A DNA stretch of 8,302 nt from an uncultured Oxalobacteraceae bacterium. Lineage in GTDB: Bacteria > Pseudomonadota > Gammaproteobacteria > Burkholderiales > Burkholderiaceae. The notes beneath the pieces were generated by a model that saw only the letters and a program-made list of their open reading frames with translations, did not search any database and had not been told where the DNA came from. The translations under genes were made by a program, and so were the position numbers. The DNA lies in the NCBI GenBank assembly GCA_946479255.1, contig CAMLFK010000225.1:1-8302 (forward strand), written 5' to 3'. This document shows positions 1 to 6,730 of this stretch, one piece after another (position 1 is the stretch's first letter; every line of letters begins with the position of its first letter).

Positions 1-2021
1 GTGCCGGTCTTTTCAGGGAAGGCGCTGGCCGGCAGGATCACGTCGGCCAGGTAGGAGGTCTCGGTAAGGAAGATATCCTGCACGACCAGGTGGTCCAGCG
101 CGGCCAGCGCTTCGCGCGCGTGATTGGCGTCCGGGTCGGACATGGCGGGATTCTCGCCCATGATGTACATGCCGCGAATCTCGCCGCGTTTGATGGCGTG
201 CATGATCTCGACCACCGTCAGGCCGGGCCGGCTGTCGAGCGCCATGCCCCAGGCCTGCTCGAAGCGCGCTTGCGCGGCTGGATTGTCGACCCGCTGATAG
301 TCCGGGTACATCATCGGAATCAAACCGGCGTCGGACGCGCCCTGCACATTGTTCTGGCCGCGCAGTGGATGCAGTCCGGTACCGGGACGGCCGATCTGGC
401 CCGTCATCAGCGCCAGCGCGATCAGGCAGCGCGCATTGTCGGTGCCGTGGATGTGCTGCGATATGCCCATGCCCCACAGGATCATCGATCCCTTGGAGGT
501 GGCATACAGGCGCGCGACTTCGCGGATGATGTCCGCATCGATGCCGCAGATCGGCGCCATCGCTTCCGGGCTGTAGCCTTCGACGTTCTTTTCCAGGTCT
601 TCATAGCCGATGGTGCGGCTGGCGATGAAGTCGCGGTCGACCAGGCCTTCGCTGACGATGGTGTGCATCATGGCGTTGAGCAGGGCGACGTCGGTATCGG
701 GCTTGAACTGCAGGTAGCGGTGCGCCATGCGCGCCAAATCGGAGCGGCGCGGGTCGCAAATGACCAGCTTGGTGCCGTTGTTGACAGCGTTCTTGATCCA
801 GGTGGCGGCGACCGGATGGTTCACGGTCGGGTTGGCGCCGATGACGATGACCACTTCGGCGCGCATCACGTCCATGACGGGGTTGGAGACGGCGCCAGAG
901 CCGATCCCCTCCAACAGCGCGGCCACCGACGAGGCGTGGCACAGCCGGGTGCAATGGTCGACGTTGTTGCTGCCGAAGCCGGTGCGCACCAGCTTCTGGA
1001 ACAGGTAGGCTTCCTCATTGCTGCCTTTGGCCGAGCCGAAGCCGGCCAGCGCACGCCTGCCGTGCGTGTCGCGGATGTTCGACAGTGCGCCGCCGGCCAG
1101 CGCCAGCGCTTCGTCCCAGCTCGCCTCGCGAAATACTTCGCCGACGCGGTCCGGGTCCATGCTGAAGTCGCCGCGCTTGGGTGCATCGGTACGGCGGATC
1201 AGCGGCACAGTCAAGCGCTGCGGATGGTGGGCGTAGTCGAAGCCGTAGCGGCCCTTGACGCACAGGCGCCCGTGATTGGCCGGTCCGTCGCGGCCTTCCA
1301 CGTAGGCGATGCGCTCGTCCTTGATGTTGTAGGTCAGCTGGCAGCCGACACCGCAGTACGGACAGACCGAGTCGACCTTGCGGTCGGGCGGTGCCAAAGC
1401 GGCGTCGCGCGCCGGCATCAGCGCGCCGGTCGGGCAAGCCTGCACGCACTCGCCGCAGGCCACGCAGGTGGAGGCGCCCATCGGGTCGTCCATGTCGAAC
1501 ACGATCTGTTCGCGCTCGCCGCGGTAGGCCAGGCCGATCACGTCGTTGACCTGCTCGTCGCGGCAGGCGCGCACGCAGCGGGTGCACTGGATGCAGGCGT
1601 CGAGGTTGACCGTGATGGCCGCGTGCGAGGCGTCGCGCGCCAGCGGCTTGCGGGCGGCGAAGCGTGGTTTGCCCAGCTTGAGCTTGCGCGCCCAGAAGTC
1701 GACTTCATTGTGGCGCGTGTAGGCGGTCTCCGGCATGTCTGACTGCAGCAGTTCGAGCACCATCTTTTGCGCGGCCACGGCCCGCGCGCTGTCGGTCGTC
1801 ACCTTCATGCCATTGACGGGATGGCGGCAGCACGATGGCGCCAGCACGCGCTCGCCATCGATTTCGACCATGCACGAGCGGCAGTTTCCGGCCACGTCCA
1901 TGCCTTCCTTGTAGCACAGGCGCGGGATCTCGATGCCTTCGCGCTGCGCCACTTCGATCAGGGTTTCGCCAGCCGCGGCGGCGACCTCGCGGCCATTGAG
2001 TTGAAAGGTGACGGCGTTCAT
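1..2021 (-). CDS. fdhA: NAD-dependent formate dehydrogenase, alpha (catalytic) subunit, C-terminus off the window
   Basis: This is the catalytic subunit that oxidises formate to CO2 at a bis-molybdopterin guanine dinucleotide Mo or W centre; 673 residues are visible, where family members have roughly 950-990. Reading the minus strand from ATG 2021 gives one open frame to the left edge. An N-terminal NuoG-like [2Fe-2S] domain has C36, C47, C50 and C64. Two ferredoxin-type [4Fe-4S] motifs follow (C143/146/149/153 and C186/189/192/196). The molybdopterin oxidoreductase domain opens with CPYCGVGC (C220, C223, C227) and C254. The metal-ligand motif RLCHASS puts a cysteine, not selenocysteine, at residue 361 with the catalytic His at 362. 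A cofactor-contact motif GQNNVQGASD lies at 555-564. The start is fixed by the overlap with the upstream gene and a Shine-Dalgarno sequence. The family is also named fdsA, fdhF or fdh1A. The sequence does not decide between Mo and W. The location is inferred to be cytoplasmic, since no Tat signal is seen. Confidence 0.95.
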   Translation of the reverse strand, partial: MNAVTFQLNGREVAAAAGETLIEVAQREGIEIPRLCYKEGMDVAGNCRSCMVEIDGERVLAPSCCRHPVNGMKVTTDSARAVAAQKMVLELLQSDMPETAYTRHNEVDFWARKLKLGKPRFAARKPLARDASHAAITVNLDACIQCTRCVRACRDEQVNDVIGLAYRGEREQIVFDMDDPMGASTCVACGECVQACPTGALMPARDAALAPPDRKVDSVCPYCGVGCQLTYNIKDERIAYVEGRDGPANHGRLCVKGRYGFDYAHHPQRLTVPLIRRTDAPKRGDFSMDPDRVGEVFREASWDEALALAGGALSNIRDTHGRRALAGFGSAKGSNEEAYLFQKLVRTGFGSNNVDHCTRLCHASSVAALLEGIGSGAVSNPVMDVMRAEVVIVIGANPTVNHPVAATWIKNAVNNGTKLVICDPRRSDLARMAHRYLQFKPDTDVALLNAMMHTIVSEGLVDRDFIASRTIGYEDLEKNVEGYSPEAMAPICGIDADIIREVARLYATSKGSMILWGMGISQHIHGTDNARCLIALALMTGQIGRPGTGLHPLRGQNNVQGASDAGLIPMMYPDYQRVDNPAAQARFEQAWGMALDSRPGLTVVEIMHAIKRGEIRGMYIMGENPAMSDPDANHAREALAALDHLVVQDIFLTETSYLADVILPASAFPEKTG

Positions 2022-3721
2022 GGTCGATTCACCTCGTGCGGGAAGTATTTGATGACGCAGTCGAAGGGATTGGGCGCCGCCTGGCCAAGACCGCAGATCG
2101 AGGCGTCGCGCATGACCTGCGACAGTTCGCCAAGGAGGCCGGTATCCCATTGCCCTTGTTCGAGCAGGTTCACGGCCTTGGCGGTCCCCACCCGGCAAGG
2201 GGTGCACTGGCCGCAGGACTCGTCCTTGAAGAACCTGAGCGTATTGCGCGCCGCGTCGGCGGCGCTGTCGCGGTCCGACAGCACCACCACGGCGGCCGAG
2301 CCGATGAAGCAGCCGTAGGGCTGCAGGGTGTCGAAGTCGAGCGGGATCTGGTTCATGCTGGCCGGCAGGATGCCGCCCGAGGCGCCGCCCGGCAGGTAGG
2401 CGTAAAACCGGTGGCCATCGAGCATGCCGCCGCAGTAGTCGTCGATCAGCGCCTGGATGGTGATGCCGCTTGGGGCCAGCTTGACGCCGGGTTCGCGCAC
2501 CCGTCCGGATACCGAGAACGAGCGCAAGCCCTTGCGGCCGTTAAGACCATGGCCGCTGAACCACTCCGGCCCTTTTTCGAGAATGTCGCGCACCCAGTGC
2601 AGGGTTTCGAAGTTATGTTCCAGCGTGGGCCGTCCGAACAGGCCGACCTGGGCCACGTACGGCGGGCGCAGGCGCGGCATGCCGCGCTTGCCTTCGATCG
2701 ACTCGATCATGGCCGACTCTTCGCCGCAGATGTAGGCACCGGCCCCGCGCCGCAGCACGATCTCCGGCATGTTCTGCACCGGCGGGTCGGCCCGCAAGCT
2801 TGCCAGTTCGGCTTCCAGCATGGCGCGGCAGCCGTGGTATTCGTCGCGCAGGTAGATGTAGATGGTCTCGATGCCGACCACCCATGCCGCGATCAGCGCG
2901 CCTTCCAGGAAGCGGTGCGGGTCGCGCTCCAGGTAATGGCGGTCCTTGAAAGTGCCGGGCTCGCCCTCGTCGATATTAATCGCCATCAGGCGCGGGCCGG
3001 CTTCGGCGCGCACGATGCGCCATTTGCGCCCTGCCGGAAAGCCCGCGCCGCCCAGCCCTCGCAAGCTTGACGTTTCCATCGCCGCGAGCACCGCTTCGGG
3101 CTCGCGCGTGCCGGCTGCCAGCTCGCGCAGCAGCGTGTAACCCTCGCTCGCGCGGTAGGCGGCGTAGTCGATGTGGCCGCCTGGCTGGTCGCGCGTATCC
3201 CCGGCCGCGACCCTGGCGGCGATGCGCTCGCAGCTGGCCCGCGGCACCGGTGCCTGCCCCACCACGGCGGCGGGCGCCTGTTCGCAGCGGCCGATGCAGG
3301 GTGCGGGCAGCACGCGCACATCCGGGCCAAGGATGGCCGGCAAGCGTGCCAGCAGCTCATGCGCGCCGGCCAGTTCGCACGACAGGCCGTCGCATACGCG
3401 AACGGTGAGCGCCGGCGGAGCGGCTTCGCCTTCCTTGACGATGTCGAAGTGATGATAGAAGCTCGCCACTTCGTAGACCTCGGCCTGGGCCAGGCGCATT
3501 TCCTGCGCCAGCGCGGCCAGGTGCGCGCTTGAGATGCTGCCGTAGCGGTCCTGGATCTTGTGCAGGTGTTCGATCAGCAGCTCGCTGGCGCGCGATGCTT
3601 CCCCAAGCAGGGCCTGGACCTCGAGCAGGGCTTGCGGGTCGACCCTGCGCCCCTTGGGGGCCTGGCGTTTGCGCTGGCGGGTGGCGCCCTGGGCGGCGAT
3701 CGGAATGACGGGATGGTTCAT
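2018..3721 (-). CDS. fdhB: Formate dehydrogenase beta subunit: fused NuoE-NuoF-type NAD diaphorase
   Basis: This 567-residue subunit takes electrons from the alpha subunit and reduces NAD+ through FMN. Residues about 25-165 form a NuoE/thioredoxin-like [2Fe-2S] domain with C110-x4-C115 and C142-x3-C146. A NuoF-like domain follows: FMN loop GLGGAGFPAGRKW (222-234), NAD/FMN segment DEGEPGTFKD (251-260), GAGAYICGEES (326-336), and a C-terminal [4Fe-4S] set CGQCTPC (C503, C506, C509) plus C543. The length and the residues around PKGR (22-25) closely recall the Fdh1 beta subunit of Methylobacterium extorquens (about 572 residues, from memory). In fds operons the E-like subunit (FdsG) is a separate gene. 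The frame extends further upstream, but ATG 3721 is preferred because it gives the family length and the upstream residues look non-coding. No clear Shine-Dalgarno precedes it (GCGAACCCCACC then ATG). The stop overlaps fdhA by 4 bp. Confidence 0.93.
   Translation of the reverse strand: MNHPVIPIAAQGATRQRKRQAPKGRRVDPQALLEVQALLGEASRASELLIEHLHKIQDRYGSISSAHLAALAQEMRLAQAEVYEVASFYHHFDIVKEGEAAPPALTVRVCDGLSCELAGAHELLARLPAILGPDVRVLPAPCIGRCEQAPAAVVGQAPVPRASCERIAARVAAGDTRDQPGGHIDYAAYRASEGYTLLRELAAGTREPEAVLAAMETSSLRGLGGAGFPAGRKWRIVRAEAGPRLMAINIDEGEPGTFKDRHYLERDPHRFLEGALIAAWVVGIETIYIYLRDEYHGCRAMLEAELASLRADPPVQNMPEIVLRRGAGAYICGEESAMIESIEGKRGMPRLRPPYVAQVGLFGRPTLEHNFETLHWVRDILEKGPEWFSGHGLNGRKGLRSFSVSGRVREPGVKLAPSGITIQALIDDYCGGMLDGHRFYAYLPGGASGGILPASMNQIPLDFDTLQPYGCFIGSAAVVVLSDRDSAADAARNTLRFFKDESCGQCTPCRVGTAKAVNLLEQGQWDTGLLGELSQVMRDASICGLGQAAPNPFDCVIKYFPHEVNRP
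2022..2035 (-). promoter_or_regulatory. Strong Shine-Dalgarno for fdhA, inside the end of fdhB
   Basis: On the minus strand GAGGTG occupies 2035 to 2030, followed by an 8-nt spacer and the ATG at 2021. GAGGTG is fully complementary to the anti-SD core CACCTC. With the ATGA overlap of the two genes it supports this start and suggests translational coupling of the two subunits. Confidence 0.75.
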
Positions 3722-3806
3722 GGTGGGGTTCGCTATGACGACGGGCCTTGTGCGAACAACATCATACGCCCTCAAGGCACACTGTGGCGGGCCGTTGTGG
3801 CAAACA
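3722..3806 (-). promoter_or_regulatory. Intergenic gap before fdhB with a possible -10 element
   Basis: This 85-bp gap between the waaF stop and the fdhB start contains TATGAT on the minus strand at 3766-3761, a 5/6 match to the sigma-70 -10 consensus. It lies 39 nt upstream of the fdhB ATG. No good -35 hexamer lies 16-18 bp further upstream. A short imperfect dyad CACA-C-TGTG lies at 3778-3786. No hairpin followed by a T-run is visible, so waaF transcription could read through. The promoter call is weak and rests on one hexamer. Confidence 0.3.
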
Positions 3807-4829
3807 TCAGGTGATCTGGCGCAGCGCTTGCCATACCAGTGGGGCTTCCATCTGTTCCATGCAGTTGTGGTGCCCCAGCGGGCACTCGCGCTGCTTGCAT
3901 GGCGAGCAGTCGAGCCGCAAGGAGATCGACCGGGCCATGTCGGAGAACGGCGGCGCGTGATCGGGATCGGTCGGGCCGTACAAGGCAATCACGGGGCGGT
4001 TCAGGGCCGACGCGATGTGCAACAAGCCCGAGTCGTTGGCAACCACCGCCGCCGCGCGGGCAATGAGCGCAATGGCTTCATCGAGCTTGGTGGCGCCGGC
4101 CAGGTTGACGATGCGCGCATCAGGCGCCAGCGCGAGGATTTCGTCGCCGGCCTGTTTATCCTTGGGCGAGCCGAGCAGCGCAATCTGCGCCGACGGATCG
4201 GCCGCCAGCACCTCGCGCGCCAGCGCGGCGAAGTGACGCGCCGGCCAGCGCTTGGCCGCGCCGAATTCAGCGCCAGGCGCAAAGACCACCAGCGCGCGGC
4301 CACTCTTGACGCCGTGGCGCGCACATACCTGGGCCATGATATCGGCGCTCACGCGCATGGCGGGGCGCGGCACGCCGGCGCGCAGCGGCGCTTGCGGACT
4401 CTCCGCCAGCGCCGCGTAGAACGCCACCATCGGGCGCGGCGGCTGCTCGTCGTGGTGCATGATGTTGATCAGGCCATGGCGCATTTCGCCCTTGTACCCT
4501 ACCCGCCTGTGAATCCCGGCCAGCCATGGAATCAGCGCGTACTTGAGCGTGTTGGGCAGCACGTAGGCCTCGGCATAGCCGCGCCGGCGCAGCACCTGGG
4601 CGTAGTGCCAGCGTTCGCGCAATTGCAGGGCGCCGTGGCGGAACGGTGTCTCCAGCACGGTGTCGACTTCCGACATGGCGCGCCACACCGGCGCCACCGG
4701 CGGCGGGGCCAGCACGTCGATCGGCCGCTCCGGATGCTGGCGCACCAGCAGCTGCAAGAGCGGCTGCGCCATGACGGCGTCGCCGATCCAGTTGGGAGAA
4801 ATGACCAGCGTGCGTGCAACCGGCTTCAT
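3807..4829 (-). CDS. waaF: ADP-heptose:LPS heptosyltransferase II (GT9 family)
   Basis: WaaF adds the second L-glycero-D-manno-heptose to the LPS inner core, using ADP-heptose, on the cytoplasmic face of the inner membrane. The 340 residues match the family (about 348 in E. coli). The N-terminal GT-B domain begins with the typical strand and the motif NWIGDAVMAQP (13-23, catalytic-type Asp at 17). The C-terminal nucleotide-sugar domain shows PGAEFGAAKRWP (185-196), NDSGLLHIASA (265-275) and GPTDPD (285-290). Near the end is a Cys/His-rich patch, C308-x2-C311-x4-C316-x6-C323 with H320 and H321, which I recall from other GT9 heptosyltransferases. The ATG at 4829 is set by the family N-terminus, the 4-bp overlap with msbA and an AAGG ribosome site. 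WaaC (heptosyltransferase I) is the main alternative, but length and motifs favour WaaF. Confidence 0.93.
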   Translation of the reverse strand: MKPVARTLVISPNWIGDAVMAQPLLQLLVRQHPERPIDVLAPPPVAPVWRAMSEVDTVLETPFRHGALQLRERWHYAQVLRRRGYAEAYVLPNTLKYALIPWLAGIHRRVGYKGEMRHGLINIMHHDEQPPRPMVAFYAALAESPQAPLRAGVPRPAMRVSADIMAQVCARHGVKSGRALVVFAPGAEFGAAKRWPARHFAALAREVLAADPSAQIALLGSPKDKQAGDEILALAPDARIVNLAGATKLDEAIALIARAAAVVANDSGLLHIASALNRPVIALYGPTDPDHAPPFSDMARSISLRLDCSPCKQRECPLGHHNCMEQMEAPLVWQALRQIT

Positions 4830-6553
4830 GCGGCAGCCTTGGCAAACTGGAGGCGGTACAGGTTGGCGTACATGCCCTCTTTGGCGAGCAGTTCGTCGTG
4901 GCGCCCGCTCTCGACAATGCGGCCGTTTTCCACCACGGCGATCAGGTCGGCCCGTTCGATGGTCGAGAGGCGGTGTGCGATCACCAGCGTGGTGCGGCCG
5001 GCCATCAGGGTATCGAGCGCTGCCTGCACGGCCCGTTCGGATTCGTTGTCGAGCGCGGAAGTGGCTTCGTCCAGGATCAGGATGGGCGCATCCTTGTAGA
5101 TGGCGCGGGCGATCGCCACGCGCTGGCGCTGGCCGCCCGACAGGCGCATGCCGTTTTCGCCGATCATGGTCTCGACACCTTCCGGCAGCGCGGCCACCAC
5201 GTCGGACAGGTGGGCTGCGCGGATCGCCGCATCCAGGCGCGCGCGGTCCACCGTCTCGGCGCCGTAGGCGATGTTGGCGCCCAGGGTATCGTCGAACAGC
5301 ACCACGTTCTGGCTGACCATGGCCAGCTGGGCGCGCAGGCTGGTCAGCGCGATCTCGTCGTAGGGCACGCCGTCGAGCGTGATGCGGCCTGCATCGGGCG
5401 CGTAGAAGCGCGTGGCCAGGTTGACCACGGTCGACTTGCCACCGCCCGACACGCCCACCAGCGCCACGGTCTGGCCGGCGCGGATCTCGAGGTTGATGCC
5501 GCTAAGTGCCAGCGGATTGTTGGCGCTGTAACGGAACGAGACGTTCTCGAAGCGCAGGTCGCCTTTGGCGCGGCCCAGCACGCGTGTGCCGGGGTCGCTC
5601 TCGACCGGCGCGTCGATCATGGAGAACACGGTCTCGGCGGCGGCCATGCCGCGCTGCATCGGGCCGTTGACTTCGACGATGGCTTTGAGCGGCTGCAGGA
5701 GCATGAGCATCATGGTGATGAAGTTGGTGAATTCGCCCACGCTCATGTTCGAATGCATGGCCATCACGATCACCACCGATACCGCCAGGGCGGTGGCGAT
5801 CTGGGTGATCGGCACGGTGGCGGCGGCGGCCACCGTCATGCGCTGCGAAAAGCCGCGCAGGGCTTCGCTGCGCTGCTCGAAACGCTTGCGTTCGTAGCGT
5901 TCGCCGGAAAATACGCGGATCACCTGGTGGCCGCGCGCCGCTTCTTCCACCACCTGGGTCATTTCGCCGGTCACGCGCTGGTTGTCGCGGTTCAGGCGGC
6001 GCAGGCGCTTGGTGGTGGTGCGCACGATGGCCGCGGTGGTCGGCAGCACCACCAGCGCGATCAGGGTCAGCTGCCAGTTCAGCAGCAGCAGCGCGGTCAG
6101 CAGGCCGGCGATGACCAGCGAATCGCGGACAAAGGCCAGGAACACCGAGTTGATCATGTCGACCACTTGGCGCACGTCGGCGATCACGGTGTTGATGATC
6201 TTGCCGGTCGATTCTTCGTGAAAGCGCGCCACCGGCAGGCGCAGCAGGCGTTCGAACACCTGGCGGCGCAGGTCGTTGAGCACGCGGCTCATGACCCAGT
6301 TGTTCAGGTAGGCGGTGGCAAAGGTAAAGACCCCGCGCATGATGAAGATCGACAGCAGGATGGCCGGCACCAGCCACAGGCTGAACTCGACCTTGTTGGG
6401 GCCGAAGCCTTTGTCGAGCAACAGTTCGAGCGCCTTGCCCAGCAGCGGCTGGGTGGCGGCGGTGCCGGCCATGGCCAGCAACGCCAGCGCGGCACGGCTG
6501 CGGTAGGGTTTGACGATAGCCAGTAGGCGACGCGCGATGACGCTATTTTCCAT
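4826..6553 (-). CDS. msbA: Lipid A-core flippase, MsbA-type ABC exporter
   Basis: MsbA flips core-lipid A from the inner to the outer leaflet of the inner membrane using ATP. The 575-residue protein is a half-transporter (about 582 in E. coli). Residues about 15-310 form the transmembrane domain, with hydrophobic segments near 21-40, 58-80, 137-158, 160-177, 247-266 and 277-290. The nucleotide-binding domain follows: Walker A GVSGGGKST (367-375, with Gly where the second Ser of the common GxSGSGKST form stands), Q-loop SQN (Q415), ABC signature LSGGQ (471-475), Walker B ILILDE (491-496) and the switch His in AHRLS (H527). The start ATG 6553 has GAAAGA 5 nt upstream as a modest ribosome site. 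Adjacent waaF and the O-antigen ligase support a lipid A role over a generic multidrug exporter. The stop overlaps waaF by 4 bp. Confidence 0.93.
   Translation of the reverse strand: MENSVIARRLLAIVKPYRSRAALALLAMAGTAATQPLLGKALELLLDKGFGPNKVEFSLWLVPAILLSIFIMRGVFTFATAYLNNWVMSRVLNDLRRQVFERLLRLPVARFHEESTGKIINTVIADVRQVVDMINSVFLAFVRDSLVIAGLLTALLLLNWQLTLIALVVLPTTAAIVRTTTKRLRRLNRDNQRVTGEMTQVVEEAARGHQVIRVFSGERYERKRFEQRSEALRGFSQRMTVAAAATVPITQIATALAVSVVIVMAMHSNMSVGEFTNFITMMLMLLQPLKAIVEVNGPMQRGMAAAETVFSMIDAPVESDPGTRVLGRAKGDLRFENVSFRYSANNPLALSGINLEIRAGQTVALVGVSGGGKSTVVNLATRFYAPDAGRITLDGVPYDEIALTSLRAQLAMVSQNVVLFDDTLGANIAYGAETVDRARLDAAIRAAHLSDVVAALPEGVETMIGENGMRLSGGQRQRVAIARAIYKDAPILILDEATSALDNESERAVQAALDTLMAGRTTLVIAHRLSTIERADLIAVVENGRIVESGRHDELLAKEGMYANLYRLQFAKAAA
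4830..4840 (-). promoter_or_regulatory. Ribosome binding site for waaF within the end of msbA
   Basis: AAGG on the minus strand (4840-4837) lies 7 nt upstream of the waaF ATG, inside the last codons of msbA. It supports the waaF start at 4829 and coupled translation across the ATGA overlap (4826-4829). Confidence 0.6.
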
Positions 6554-6657
6554 CAGTTTCTTTCGCCTTCAGGCAGATGCCCATGGCCGGTGTCGGTTAT
6601 TAAGTATCCCGGCATTTTCGCACAGCGGCGGCCGGTTTCGCCAGCCGCGCTGCCGGA

Positions 6658-6672
6658 CGTCCCATGGGGACG
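6658..6672. repeat. Perfect inverted repeat, 6-bp arms, 3-nt centre
   Basis: CGTCCC (6658-6663), ATG, then GGGACG (6667-6672) form a perfect dyad, which also contains the palindrome CCCATGGG (6661-6668). It lies in the divergent promoter region. No T-run follows on either strand, so it is unlikely to be a rho-independent terminator. It could be an operator or a hairpin in the leader, but no regulator is recognised. Confidence 0.45.
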
Positions 6673-6681
6673 CCTGCTGTA

Positions 6682-6699
6682 GAATATCGGACAATATTC
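6682..6699. repeat. Perfect inverted repeat GAATAT / ATATTC with 6-bp spacer
   Basis: GAATAT (6682-6687) and ATATTC (6694-6699) are exact inverted repeats separated by CGGACA. The 18-bp element is AT-rich in GC-rich surroundings and overlaps the candidate TAGAAT -10 of the ligase gene. Size and symmetry suit a dimeric regulator, but no family can be named from the sequence alone. Confidence 0.45.
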
Positions 6700-6730
6700 C
6701 AGCAGCCCGGTCAACCCAGTCCCCTTCGAG

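Larger units (their letters stand above)
6554..6730. promoter_or_regulatory. Divergent intergenic region between msbA and the O-antigen ligase gene
   Basis: This 177-bp segment should hold the promoters for the leftward msbA group and the rightward ligase group. It contains AT-rich islands (about 6597-6607 and 6680-6699) in otherwise GC-rich DNA. On the plus strand TAGAAT at 6680-6685 is a 5/6 match to a -10 box, 46 nt before the ligase start, but no convincing -35 accompanies it. For msbA, the AT-rich patch near 6597-6607 is the likeliest -10 area, without a clear hexamer pair. No small gene is supported here. Confidence 0.5.

Noticed and set aside
939..941. Selenocysteine at the formate dehydrogenase active site
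   Set aside because: The codon is TGC (Cys361), not TGA, so this is the cysteine-type enzyme.
90..1742. Long plus-strand open frame (550 codons) opposite fdhA
   Set aside because: The minus strand here encodes a full set of formate dehydrogenase motifs. The plus frame is an Ala/Val/His/Asp-rich antisense shadow typical of GC-rich genes.
3771..3790. CACA-C-TGTG dyad as a waaF terminator
   Set aside because: The 4-bp arms are too short for a stable hairpin and no T-tract follows on the minus strand.
3722..3988. N-terminal extension of fdhB (in-frame ATG at 3988)
   Set aside because: The extension would run back through the waaF gene and yields Arg/Pro/Ser-rich residues unlike the family. ATG 3721 gives the expected length.
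3558..5099. Plus-strand open frame of 513 codons across fdhB, waaF and msbA
   Set aside because: It crosses three confident minus-strand genes and an intergenic gap and has no domain signature.
4814..6526. Long plus-strand open frame (570 codons), His/Gln/Asp/Gly-rich, opposite msbA
   Set aside because: Its low-complexity composition mirrors the codon pattern of msbA on the other strand, and no recognisable domain is present.
6625..6648. GCGGC ... GCCGC dyad as a terminator or attenuator
   Set aside because: It has short 5-bp GC arms with a long loop and no following T-run, so it is expected by chance in this composition.
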